Assembly: GCA_963799065.1 (NCBI GenBank)
Contig: CAWCVJ010000001.1
Span: 1,116,001-1,180,000, forward strand
Reading direction: 5' to 3'
From: JAJPHW01 sp963799065
GTDB taxonomy: Bacteria > Acidobacteriota > Terriglobia > Terriglobales > Acidobacteriaceae
DNA: 64,000 bases
Position 1 is the first letter of the stretch; each line of letters starts with the position of its first letter. Both the position numbers and the translations under genes were made by a program. Below, one piece after another: positions 1-7,647 of the stretch. The notes under the pieces are model-generated. The model saw only the letters and a program-made list of their open reading frames with translations, made no database searches and was not told where the DNA came from.

Positions 1-65
1 CTGCGGTCGAGGGCGTCCGCCTCACACTGCCGCTCCATCCCGATGCTAGGATTACATCTTCCCTC

Positions 66-2501
66 ATGCCTTTATTTTGCGATGTGGCTGTGCCTGTGCC
101 TTTGGATATGGTGTTCACTTACAGCGTGCCCGATGGGGTGGACGCGGTGGTGGGCGGGCGCGTGCTTGTGCCGTTTCGCGCGCAGCGCTTGTCGGGGATT
201 GTGACGGCGGTGCATGATCGCGCGCCGTCGGTTGCGGCGAAGAAGGTGATTCGGGCGCTGGATGCGGAGCCGGTGCTGGACGCGCCGTTGCTCAAGCTGG
301 GCGAGTGGATTGCCAACTATTATCTGGCGCCGATTGGGGAAGTGTTTCGCACCATGCTGCCGCTGACGGCGGAGTTCAAGCGGGCGGTGGCGTATTCGAT
401 TACGGAGAAGGGCGCGCTGGTGCTGCATCAGGCGAGCACGACCGGGTCGGCGGGGCGGTCGCGGAAGACTCCGGAAGAACATTTGAGGGAAATTACCGTG
501 CTGGATAATTTGGCGGCGCGCGAGGAGCCGGTGCGGGAGGCGAATTTGCGTGCGGCGACGCAGGCTTCGCGGGATTTGCTGGCGGGCATGGTGCGCAAGC
601 AGTGGATCGCGCGCGAAGATTTATCGGAAGCGCAGGACGCGCGGCGGATGCAGAAAGTGGCGGCGCTGAAGAGTTCGGAAGGGAAGTGGAATGCGAATCA
701 GCGGGCGCTGCTGGAGGCGCTGGAGCGGGCGGGCGGACGGCTTCCGGTGGAATTTTTGCGGGACCTGGAAGTGCCGCGGACTACGCTGGCGACTTTGGTG
801 AAGCGCGGAGCGGTGGAGATTGTGGCGGAGCCGTTGCCGGGATTTGTGTCGGGAGTGAAGCGTCCGGCGACTGCAGAGTTCCGCTTGAATGCGGAGCAGG
901 CGAAGGCGCTGGCGCATATCCGGCGGGCGGTGGATGAGCGGAAATTTTCTGGAACGTTGCTGCATGGAGTCACCGGGTCGGGCAAGACGGCGGTGTATCT
1001 GGCGGCGATGCGAGCGGTGCTGGATGCGGGGCGGAGCGCGATTCTGCTGGTGCCGGAGATTGGGCTGACTCCGGCGGTGGCGGCGCAGTTGCATGAAATA
1101 TTTGGCGATGCGGTGGCGATTCTACATTCGGCGTTGAGCGATAAAGAGCGCGCGGAGCAGTGGCATCGCATTCGGCGGGGCGAGGCGAGGATGGTGGCGG
1201 GAACGCGGTCGGCGGTGTTCGCTCCGGTGGCGGATTTGGCGTTGATCGTGGTGGATGAAGAGCAGGATTCGTCCTATAAGCAGGAAGAGACGCCGCGGTA
1301 TCATGCGCGGGATGTGGCGGTGATGCGGGCGAAGATGGCGGGAGCGGCGGTGGTGCTAGGGTCGGCGACGCCGTCGCTGGAATCGTATTTCAATGCGAAG
1401 AAACATAAGTATGCGTTGCTGGAAATGCGGGATCGGGTGGAGGCGCGTCCGCTGCCGGAAGTGGAGGTGGTGGATATGAAGGTGGAGTATCAGGAAACGG
1501 GCAGCGAGCAGGTGATCTCTCGCAGGCTGGCGGAGGAGATTGAGGCGCGGCTGGAACGCAAAGAGCAGATTATGATCCTGCTCAACCGACGAGGATATTC
1601 GCCGGCAGTGTTGTGCCGCTCGTGCGGGAAGACGGCGGAGTGCGCGAATTGTGCGATTGCGTTGACCCATCATCGCAGTGAGCACCGCATGAAGTGCCAT
1701 TACTGCGGCTTTCAGGCTGCGGTGCCGAAGGTGTGTGGGCATTGCGGCAGCGAGTATGTCCATTTTTTGGGGACGGGATCGGAGAAGCTGGAAGAGTTAT
1801 TGCATGGCATGTTTCCGCAGGCACGGATTGGGCGGCTGGATCGCGATACGGTGCGGAGCCATGAAGACTTCGAGCGCACGCTGAATGCTCTCGACAATGG
1901 CGAGTTGGACATTCTTACGGGGACGCAGATGATCGCTAAAGGGCACGATGTGCATGGGGTGACGCTTGCTGGCGTGGTTGCGGCGGATGCGGCGTTGAGC
2001 ATGCCGGATTTTAGGGCGGCGGAGCGCACGTTTCAATTGCTGACGCAGGTGGCGGGGCGCGCGGGGCGGGGGAAGACTCCGGGTAAGGTGATAGTGCAAA
2101 GTTATTTTTCGGATCATTATGCGGTGCAGTATGCGGCGCAACATGACTTCGTTGGCTTCTACGAGAAGGAGTTGCGGTTTCGCAGCTGGATGCATTATCC
2201 GCCGTATAGCGCGCTGGCGAATGTGTTGGTGCGCAGTCCGAAACTGGATGAAGCGCTGCTTTGGTCGGGGCAGTTGGGGCGATGGTTCGAGAAGACACGG
2301 CACGAGGGGGTTCGCGTGCTGGGGCCGTCGGCTGCGCCGATTCTGCGGCTGAAGCGCGACTATCGGTATCACTTTGTGCTGAAGTCGGAGAGCCGTGAGA
2401 AACTCAATCAACTATTGCGGGCGATGCTGGCGCAGGCGGCGAGTCAGAATATTCCGCGGCGGCAGATCGTGGTCGATGTGGATGCGATCTGGTTGATGTA
2501 G
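66..2501 (+). CDS. priA: Primosomal protein N' (replication restart helicase PriA)
   Basis: 3'-to-5' superfamily 2 helicase that reloads the replisome at stalled or repaired forks. The 811 aa have the PriA layout: an N-terminal DNA-binding region, a Walker A motif GVTGSGKT at residues 301-308, a DEEQ Walker B box at 397-400, and four CxxC pairs (Cys517/520, 526/529, 544/547, 557/560) that would bind the two structural zinc ions. The helicase C-terminal motif near QVAGRAGRG is present. Length is slightly above the usual ~730 aa, the excess lying between the N-terminal domain and the helicase core. It converges on the transporter operon, with one base between the two stop codons. Start is the first ATG in frame. 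Confidence 0.97.
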   Translation: MPLFCDVAVPVPLDMVFTYSVPDGVDAVVGGRVLVPFRAQRLSGIVTAVHDRAPSVAAKKVIRALDAEPVLDAPLLKLGEWIANYYLAPIGEVFRTMLPLTAEFKRAVAYSITEKGALVLHQASTTGSAGRSRKTPEEHLREITVLDNLAAREEPVREANLRAATQASRDLLAGMVRKQWIAREDLSEAQDARRMQKVAALKSSEGKWNANQRALLEALERAGGRLPVEFLRDLEVPRTTLATLVKRGAVEIVAEPLPGFVSGVKRPATAEFRLNAEQAKALAHIRRAVDERKFSGTLLHGVTGSGKTAVYLAAMRAVLDAGRSAILLVPEIGLTPAVAAQLHEIFGDAVAILHSALSDKERAEQWHRIRRGEARMVAGTRSAVFAPVADLALIVVDEEQDSSYKQEETPRYHARDVAVMRAKMAGAAVVLGSATPSLESYFNAKKHKYALLEMRDRVEARPLPEVEVVDMKVEYQETGSEQVISRRLAEEIEARLERKEQIMILLNRRGYSPAVLCRSCGKTAECANCAIALTHHRSEHRMKCHYCGFQAAVPKVCGHCGSEYVHFLGTGSEKLEELLHGMFPQARIGRLDRDTVRSHEDFERTLNALDNGELDILTGTQMIAKGHDVHGVTLAGVVAADAALSMPDFRAAERTFQLLTQVAGRAGRGKTPGKVIVQSYFSDHYAVQYAAQHDFVGFYEKELRFRSWMHYPPYSALANVLVRSPKLDEALLWSGQLGRWFEKTRHEGVRVLGPSAAPILRLKRDYRYHFVLKSESREKLNQLLRAMLAQAASQNIPRRQIVVDVDAIWLM

Positions 2502-2502
2502 T

Positions 2503-3390
2503 TTAGAGTCCTTTGCTTTTGCGGAATTCGGCGACGACATCTTTCACGTCGCGATGCTGGCCGTCGAGGGCATAGTTTAAGCGCTGCATTTCCTGGTCGG
2601 AAATCTTTCCCGCTAAGGCGTCGAGTGCTGGCATGACTTCGGGATGTTCATCGACTACTTGCTGACGGATGATGGCGACGGCTTCGTAGGGTGGGAAGTA
2701 GTGTTTGTCGTCTTTGAGGACAAAAAGATCGAGGGCTGGAATTAATCCGTCGGTGGTGTTTCCGGCGACTAAATCCACTTGATGGCTTTGAAGTGAGCGT
2801 GCGAGAAGGCCTAGGTCCATTACGCGCGGCGGTTCGGCGAAGCGCAAGTTGTAAGTTGTGGCGAGACCTTTGTAGCCGTCGGCGCGCCCCATGAATTCGT
2901 ATCCAAATCCGGCGCGCCACTGCGGAGCGTAGGTTGCTGCCTGCGAAATCGTGCTGAGCTGCAAGCGGCGTGCGTCTTCGCCACGAATCTCTATGGCGAA
3001 GGTGTCTTCGAATCCCAGCGGTGGGCCGACGGCGAAGTGGAAGCGCGACGCGTACTCCGACTTAACCGTTGCATAGACTTGCTCGCGGTTGCTCGGCGGC
3101 GATTGTTTGAGAACCGCTTCCAGCGCGGTGCCGGTGTATTCGGGATAGATAGCGATGCGTCCGCTCAACATGGCTTGCTGACAGATGTAAGTGCCGGCGA
3201 GATAGAAGCGGCGTTCTACGGATAGACTGGTGTGCGCTTCGATTTGCTGGGCGAAGAGTTCGCCGAGGATAAGCTGTTCGGTAAAATTCTTCGACCCGAT
3301 GACGATGCGCTGCGAGCGAGTGGGGCCGCAATTCAAGAGAGCGGTCACGACTAAAAAAAAGATACTGGCCTGCGCGATCTTCTTGGTCAT
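2503..3390 (-). CDS. Glycine betaine/choline-type ABC transporter substrate-binding lipoprotein
   Basis: Periplasmic binding component of an OpuC/OsmF-type uptake system for quaternary amines (compatible solutes such as glycine betaine). The N-terminus is a lipoprotein signal with lipobox LLNC, Cys21 being the lipidated residue. The mature protein opens with the family-typical IGSKNFTEQ stretch and contains YPEYTGTALEAVL, both characteristic of OpuAC-like proteins (about 270 aa domain). It is the last gene of a three-gene operon, 9 bases after the permease. The exact ligand cannot be read from sequence. Confidence 0.9.
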   Translation of the reverse strand: MTKKIAQASIFFLVVTALLNCGPTRSQRIVIGSKNFTEQLILGELFAQQIEAHTSLSVERRFYLAGTYICQQAMLSGRIAIYPEYTGTALEAVLKQSPPSNREQVYATVKSEYASRFHFAVGPPLGFEDTFAIEIRGEDARRLQLSTISQAATYAPQWRAGFGYEFMGRADGYKGLATTYNLRFAEPPRVMDLGLLARSLQSHQVDLVAGNTTDGLIPALDLFVLKDDKHYFPPYEAVAIIRQQVVDEHPEVMPALDALAGKISDQEMQRLNYALDGQHRDVKDVVAEFRKSKGL

Positions 3391-3399
3391 GGAAGATTT

Positions 3400-4032
3400 C
3401 TATCCAGGGCTCAGCCGGCGTTCCAGCCAGCCCAGGCAGAAGTCGGCAAGCAACGCTAACAGCGCGGCGGGAATTGCGCCAGCCAGGATGACGGAATTGT
3501 CGACCATCGCTAGTCCGCGAAAGATGAATTCGCCGAGGCCGCCCGCGCCGATCGCGGCGGCGATCGTGGCGAGTCCAATGGAAAGGACTAATGCGATGCG
3601 AATGCCGGCAAGGATGACTCCAGTCGCCAATGGCAATTCGATCTGCCATAGGAGTTGGCGGTCGGTCATGCCCATGCCGCGACCGGCTTCGAGCACAGCG
3701 GGATCGACGCTTTGTATCCCTGCGTACGTGTTGCGAATCAGCGGGAGCAGGGCATAGAGCGCGAGAGCCAGAATCGCGAGGCGATCGGCGCGGGCTCCGA
3801 TCCACGGCGCAGGCAGGAGAAATCCAAACAGGGCTAGACTCGGGATCGTCTGAATAATGTTCGCGCTTCCTAGAATGGGCTTCGCGGCGGCGGGCCAGCG
3901 CGTGATTAGAATTCCCAGCGGGACGCCGATCAGTACGGCGATCAGGGTGGAGAATCCGGCCAGCCAGATGTGCTCCAGCGTGAGCTCGCCGATCTGGGCA
4001 CGATTCTCGATAAAGAAATGGAGCGTGTTCAC
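3400..4032 (-). CDS. Quaternary-amine ABC transporter permease
   Basis: Inner-membrane permease of the OpuBB/OpuCB/YehW type, 210 aa, about five or six transmembrane segments. It carries the binding-protein-dependent transport signature, seen as EAGRGMGMTDRQLLWQIELP, the loop that contacts the ATPase. The start codon overlaps the end of the ATPase gene by 4 bases, so translation is probably coupled. Only one permease gene is present, so the transporter would be a permease homodimer. Some family members have a permease fused to the binding protein, but here they are separate. Confidence 0.9.
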   Translation of the reverse strand: MNTLHFFIENRAQIGELTLEHIWLAGFSTLIAVLIGVPLGILITRWPAAAKPILGSANIIQTIPSLALFGFLLPAPWIGARADRLAILALALYALLPLIRNTYAGIQSVDPAVLEAGRGMGMTDRQLLWQIELPLATGVILAGIRIALVLSIGLATIAAAIGAGGLGEFIFRGLAMVDNSVILAGAIPAALLALLADFCLGWLERRLSPG

Positions 4033-4787
4033 GCGGATGCCTCGAAGGCTTCGAAGTACTGGCGAACCAGCGGTTCCTGCGAGTGCTTGAATCCTTCGGC
4101 GGAGGAAATGCTTACGAGCTTTCCGGCTTCCATCAGGCCAATCCGAGAACCTAGCATCAGCGCCTCGCGTAAATCGTGGGTGACAAACACTACCGTCTTT
4201 TGCAGCGTTTTTTGTAGTGCCAGGAACTCTCGTTGGAGCTCAAACCGGGTGATGGCGTCGAGCGCACCGAATGGTTCGTCCATCAGGAGGATCGGCGGAT
4301 CGGCGGCCAGGGCTCGCGCCACACCAACGCGTTGCCGTTGGCCTCCTGACAGTCCCCGGGGGTAGCGATGGCGCAGAGTCTCGTCGAGTCCGACTAAGTG
4401 CAACAACTCTGTGAGTCTTTGTTCGATTCGTTCCTCCGACCATCGTTCAAGTCGCGGGACAAGCGTTATATTTCGTTCTACGGTGAAATGCGGAAAGAGG
4501 CCGACTTCCTGGATGGCGTATCCGATCGAGCGACGCAGTTTAATGATGTCCCAGTCCTCGAGACGCTTTCCTTGGACGAGAATTTCGCCTTCGCTTGCGG
4601 TGAGCAGGCGGTTGATCAGTTTTAGCGTTGTGGTTTTTCCGGAACCGCTTCGCCCCAGCAAAACCAGAGTTTCGTTTTCGCGAATCGATAATCTCAGATC
4701 CGAAATGAATGTTTCGGAGGGTTGCGAGGCGTGACGAAAGGAAACGTCGCGGAACTCAACCGCCAATTCTGCCGTTGGACTTGCCAT
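4029..4787 (-). CDS. Quaternary-amine ABC transporter ATP-binding protein
   Basis: ATPase of the OpuCA/ProV type that powers the permease encoded next. Motifs in order: Walker A GRSGSGKTT, Q-loop, signature LSGGQRQRVGVARAL, Walker B ILLMDEPFGALD and the H-loop VFVTHD. An in-frame ATG exists at 4883, but I chose 4787 (252 aa) because homology-like sequence begins just after it and the upstream 32 residues are low in recognisable structure. The C-terminal CBS domains of ProV/OpuAA are missing, as in many short OpuCA homologues, so osmosensing by CBS domains is unlikely. First gene of the operon and divergent from the flavin reductase. Confidence 0.9.
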   Translation of the reverse strand: MASPTAELAVEFRDVSFRHASQPSETFISDLRLSIRENETLVLLGRSGSGKTTTLKLINRLLTASEGEILVQGKRLEDWDIIKLRRSIGYAIQEVGLFPHFTVERNITLVPRLERWSEERIEQRLTELLHLVGLDETLRHRYPRGLSGGQRQRVGVARALAADPPILLMDEPFGALDAITRFELQREFLALQKTLQKTVVFVTHDLREALMLGSRIGLMEAGKLVSISSAEGFKHSQEPLVRQYFEAFEASA

Positions 4788-4849
4788 TGTTACCGATTGT
4801 ATGGCAGAAGTTGACGGGGACGAGCAAGCCTGTCCATACTCAGAGTCCG

Positions 4850-5362
4850 ATGGGCATTTCATCCGCAGAATTTCGCCGTGCACTGGGTGCGTTTGCCACC
4901 GGCGTCACCATCATCACGGTTAGCCATGAGAGTCCCGGCGAAGCCAGCAGAATCGAGGGCATGACCGCGAACGCGTTCACTTCGGTGTCGCTCGATCCCC
5001 CGCTGGTGCTGGTGTGCGTTGACCACGACGCCCGCACTCATGCACACTTGCACGCTCGAAAGCGCTTCGGCATTAACGTTCTGGCCGAAAGCCAGGCGGC
5101 GATCTCGAAGTATTATGCCGACCCGGCGCGGACACCATCGTTGACTCACGACCGAGCAGAAGCCGAAGCGGGAGCGCGGTTCAGCCATACGCAACATGGG
5201 ACGCCGATTCTCGATGGCGCGATTGCATATCTTGAGTGCCGGTTACAAACTACGCACGAGGCGGGCGATCACACGATTTTTATCGCCGAGGTGGAAGAGG
5301 TCATCGTGCGAGAGGGGGAACCGCTGATTTGGTTTCGCGGAAGGTATCGGAAGATGAGGTAG
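4850..5362 (+). CDS. Flavin reductase-like FMN-binding protein
   Basis: Member of the flavin reductase-like domain family (split-barrel FMN-binding fold), 170 aa from the chosen ATG at 4850. The N-terminal FRRALGAFATGVTIIT motif and the central SLDPPLVLVCVD and GINVLAESQ blocks are typical. Such proteins supply reduced FMN to a monooxygenase or act as small NAD(P)H:flavin reductases. No partner monooxygenase is adjacent. An upstream in-frame ATG at 4709 would overlap the divergent ATPase gene and add a sequence that does not resemble the family, so it was not used. Which oxidation it serves is unknown. Confidence 0.85.
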   Translation: MGISSAEFRRALGAFATGVTIITVSHESPGEASRIEGMTANAFTSVSLDPPLVLVCVDHDARTHAHLHARKRFGINVLAESQAAISKYYADPARTPSLTHDRAEAEAGARFSHTQHGTPILDGAIAYLECRLQTTHEAGDHTIFIAEVEEVIVREGEPLIWFRGRYRKMR

Positions 5363-5384
5363 TGCCACCGCCATCCGCGGAACG

Positions 5385-5705
5385 CTACACGGACACGGTT
5401 GTGACTTTTAGGCGAATTCCCTCATGTGCTTGCAGGAAACTTATCACCTCAAAGAGATTATCGGCGCGGGGATTTCCCGATGGACCGAGCATCCTCATGA
5501 GACTCTTGGTCGGTATCCGCGTAGCGTGGCCGACTTCCGAAAAGCCCACCGTGGAGTTGATGTAATCGCGCAGAATCGCCTTTGCCGTGGCGATGTCGCC
5601 CCTGAGCATGCATTCGACACCCTCGCGCAAAAGTTGTTTGCGGAACTTGGGGTCACGAACGGCACGAGCTCTGATAGTTTCTTTGAAGTCACGAGTTAGG
5701 GGCAT
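5385..5705 (-). CDS. HigA-like antitoxin / XRE-type regulator of a RelE-family toxin
   Basis: Small DNA-binding antitoxin (106 aa from the ATG at 5705) lying 23 bases after the toxin gene. It begins PLTRDFKETIRARA and has a C-terminal helix-turn-helix region (about residues 45-95), as in the addiction-module antidote proteins that accompany HigB/RelE-like toxins. These neutralise the toxin and repress their own promoter. Longer in-frame starts up to 5870 would run into the toxin gene and were rejected. Toxin-first order matches the higBA arrangement. Confidence 0.75.
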   Translation of the reverse strand: MPLTRDFKETIRARAVRDPKFRKQLLREGVECMLRGDIATAKAILRDYINSTVGFSEVGHATRIPTKSLMRMLGPSGNPRADNLFEVISFLQAHEGIRLKVTTVSV

Positions 5706-5728
5706 CTTATCCTCTCGATTTTCTCCTC

Positions 5729-6034
5729 TTAATAGTCTTGCCAGCGAGCGAGCGCGGTGCCTACATCGCGCTGCTGACGTTTCTTCGTGCCGCCGCCGAG
5801 CAGAATTATCAATCGGTCCCCATCTTTTCCGAAATAGACGCGATATCCGGGACCGAAGTGTATGCGGCACTCAAAGAGGCCGGAACCAACACCTTTGAGA
5901 CTCGAGAAATTGCCCAGAGAAACTCGGGTGATTGCAGTTGCCACCTTCGCGGCCGCCTGCGGGTTAAGTCGGTCGAACCACTCGCCGTAAGGGCTGAAAT
6001 TGTGTTCGTCCTGATATTCTCTAAGTTCAATCAT
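5729..6034 (-). CDS. RelE/ParE-family toxin (HigB-like addiction-module killer protein)
   Basis: A 101 aa RelE/HigB-fold protein, probably a ribosome-dependent mRNA interferase. Features typical of the phage Gp49-like killer subfamily are visible: the N-terminal EYQDEHNFSPYGEWFDRL helix, the central LKGVGSGLFECRIHFGPGYRVYFGK strands with basic and aromatic residues, and the C-terminal LLGGGTKKRQQRDV segment. It is the first gene of a two-gene module with the HigA-like antitoxin. Two 8-base direct repeats lie immediately upstream and may form the operator. Target specificity cannot be read from the sequence. Confidence 0.8.
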   Translation of the reverse strand: MIELREYQDEHNFSPYGEWFDRLNPQAAAKVATAITRVSLGNFSSLKGVGSGLFECRIHFGPGYRVYFGKDGDRLIILLGGGTKKRQQRDVGTALARWQDY

Positions 6035-6041
6035 CTAATAG

Positions 6042-6061
6042 TACCATATACGTTACCATAT
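6042..6061 (-). promoter_or_regulatory. Direct repeats upstream of the HigBA-like module
   Basis: TACCATAT (plus strand) occurs at 6042-6049 and again at 6054-6061, a 12-base period, starting 7 bases upstream of the toxin start codon. On the coding strand this reads ATATGGTA twice and overlaps a possible -10 region. Placement and near-helical spacing fit an antitoxin operator, but binding is inferred. Confidence 0.4.
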
Positions 6062-6109
6062 TCCAATCGTCCCAATGCTCTACAATAAAGAGTTTTAGGA
6101 GTTCCGATT

Positions 6110-7048
6110 ATGCCTGGCTCTGCTGCTGAATACCGTCCTGCCTTGCATCGTTTTGCAGTCATTCTTGCTGCCGCTACGTTTTTTCTGATTGTCGCGGGAG
6201 CCCTGGTGACCAGCAATGATGCGGGGCTTTCCGTCCCGGACTGGCCGACTTCTTACAACTCTTTTTATAAGCTGCCGCCATGGGTGGGGGGGATTCGCTA
6301 TGAGCATTCGCATCGCATGATTGCCGAGTTCATCGGACTGCTGACGATTGTGCTGGCGGTCTGGACCTGGCGTTCCGAGCGCCGTCGCTGGATGCGTAAT
6401 CTTGCGCTGGCGGCGTTGGGGACGGTGATCCTGCAAGGTTTTCTGGGCGGGATGACGGTACTTTACTTTTTGCCGCCGCTGGTTTCATCGGCTCATGCTG
6501 CGTTGGGCCAGACATTTTTCTGCCTGACTTGCTGTATTGCCATATTTACCAGCCGCAAGTGGGTTCAGGATTCTGCACAGCCTGCGACCGATACGCGCAC
6601 ACCGCAGCTTTTTCATCTCGCGTTGCTATCGCTGGCGGCGCTGTATACGCAGTTGATCCTGGGCGCTATGTTTCGCCATCATGGCATGAGTTGGGTGGCG
6701 CACGTGGTCAACGCTCCCGTGGTTGCGCTGATCCTTACCTGGACGTGCATTCGTGCGCTATCGCAATTCGGCGACAATCAGGCGGTGCGGCGTCCGGCGG
6801 TGGCGATTTTGTTTCTGGTGAGTATTCAGTTGTGTTTGGGATTTCTTGCCTTTCTCACGCGCATCGTGTGGGGAGCGGACGCGCCGCAGCCCGAGCTACC
6901 CATGATTGCGTCAACGGTCGCGCACGTCGCAACGGGGGCGTTGTTGCTGGCGACGACGTACATCCTGACGGTTCAGGTTGGGCGGCATGTGGCGGTGCGT
7001 TCGTCTGAGCGTGTGGCGGCGGGTGATCAAGCGGCGCTGGTGGCATAA
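6110..7048 (+). CDS. ctaA: Heme A synthase (COX15/CtaA family)
   Basis: Membrane enzyme converting heme O to heme A for cytochrome c oxidase. The 312 aa contain about eight transmembrane helices and the paired histidine motifs of the family: EHSHRMIAEF near residue 68, SSAHAALGQ near 128, FRHHGMSWVAHVVNAP near 187-195 and VAHVATG near 272. The N-terminal GLSVPDWPTSY block is diagnostic. No oxidase or ctaB gene is adjacent, so the rest of the pathway must lie elsewhere. Monocistronic, followed by the ssb promoter region. Confidence 0.93.
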   Translation: MPGSAAEYRPALHRFAVILAAATFFLIVAGALVTSNDAGLSVPDWPTSYNSFYKLPPWVGGIRYEHSHRMIAEFIGLLTIVLAVWTWRSERRRWMRNLALAALGTVILQGFLGGMTVLYFLPPLVSSAHAALGQTFFCLTCCIAIFTSRKWVQDSAQPATDTRTPQLFHLALLSLAALYTQLILGAMFRHHGMSWVAHVVNAPVVALILTWTCIRALSQFGDNQAVRRPAVAILFLVSIQLCLGFLAFLTRIVWGADAPQPELPMIASTVAHVATGALLLATTYILTVQVGRHVAVRSSERVAAGDQAALVA

Positions 7049-7133
7049 TCTCGCGAGGGCCCACGTTCGTCCATCACCAAAGGACTTTCGTGCTTTCTGT
7101 TATAGTGGGCAACTAAAGTTTCCATAACACTGG

Positions 7134-7182
7134 CGTCCGCGTGGCATGCTCGGTGATCGATCTGATCGATCGCACGCGGACG
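7134..7182 (+). promoter_or_regulatory. Hairpin in the ssb leader abutting the Shine-Dalgarno
   Basis: A perfect 10-bp stem (CGTCCGCGTG at 7134-7143 with CACGCGGACG at 7173-7182) encloses a second stem GATCGA/TCGATC (7155-7160 with 7166-7171). The outer stem ends at the first base of the GGAAGGAG Shine-Dalgarno (7182-7189) of ssb. The RNA would place the ribosome-binding site at the foot of a strong structure, which suggests translational control or mRNA stabilisation. A possible -10 (TATAGT, 7101-7106) lies upstream. Confidence 0.55.
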
Positions 7183-7194
7183 GAAGGAGCATTC

Positions 7195-7647
7195 ATGGCG
7201 GGAAAGAGCGTTAACAAAGTCATTTTAATTGGCAATTTAGGAAAAGATCCCGAGGTCAAGCACACGCCACAGGGTACGCCCGTGGCCAAGTTCAGCCTGG
7301 CTACCAACGAGCGCTTCAAGGACAAAGAAGGCCAGTGGCAGGATCGCACCGAGTGGCACAACATTACGGCGTGGTCGCGTACGGCGGAAATTGTCGGCGA
7401 ATACGTGAAGAAGGGAAGCAAGGTCTACATCGAAGGCAGCCTGCGTACTCACTCCTGGGACGACAAGACCACCGGCCAGAAAAAGTACATGACGGAAATC
7501 GTCGTAAACGATCTAGTCCTGTTAGGTGGACGCGGCGAGGGCACCGGCGCCGGAGGGTCTGCGGGAAATAACAATTTCGACCAGCGCGGTCCCGAGCCTG
7601 AGCATGTCAGCTCCGGGCCGATCAGCGACGAAGATATTCCGTTTTAG
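7195..7647 (+). CDS. ssb: Single-stranded DNA-binding protein
   Basis: Coats ssDNA during replication, recombination and repair. The 150 aa comprise an OB-fold (about residues 1-110, starting KSVNKVILIGNLGKDPEVK), a Gly/Asn-rich linker and the acidic tip DEDIPF that recruits partner proteins such as PriA and RecQ. The ATG at 7195 is preceded by GGAAGGAG. A GTG 54 bases upstream lies inside the leader hairpin and is unlikely to be used. The 3' end overlaps the convergent methylthiotransferase gene by 26 bases. Confidence 0.97.
   Translation: MAGKSVNKVILIGNLGKDPEVKHTPQGTPVAKFSLATNERFKDKEGQWQDRTEWHNITAWSRTAEIVGEYVKKGSKVYIEGSLRTHSWDDKTTGQKKYMTEIVVNDLVLLGGRGEGTGAGGSAGNNNFDQRGPEPEHVSSGPISDEDIPF

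Noticed and set aside
1..65. Possible end of an upstream gene at the window start
   Set aside because: Sixty-five bases are too few to decide, and no recognisable protein end is seen.
3062..3805. Minus-strand frame overlapping permease and binding-protein genes
   Set aside because: Arg/His/Ser-rich out-of-frame shadow of two well-supported genes on the same strand.
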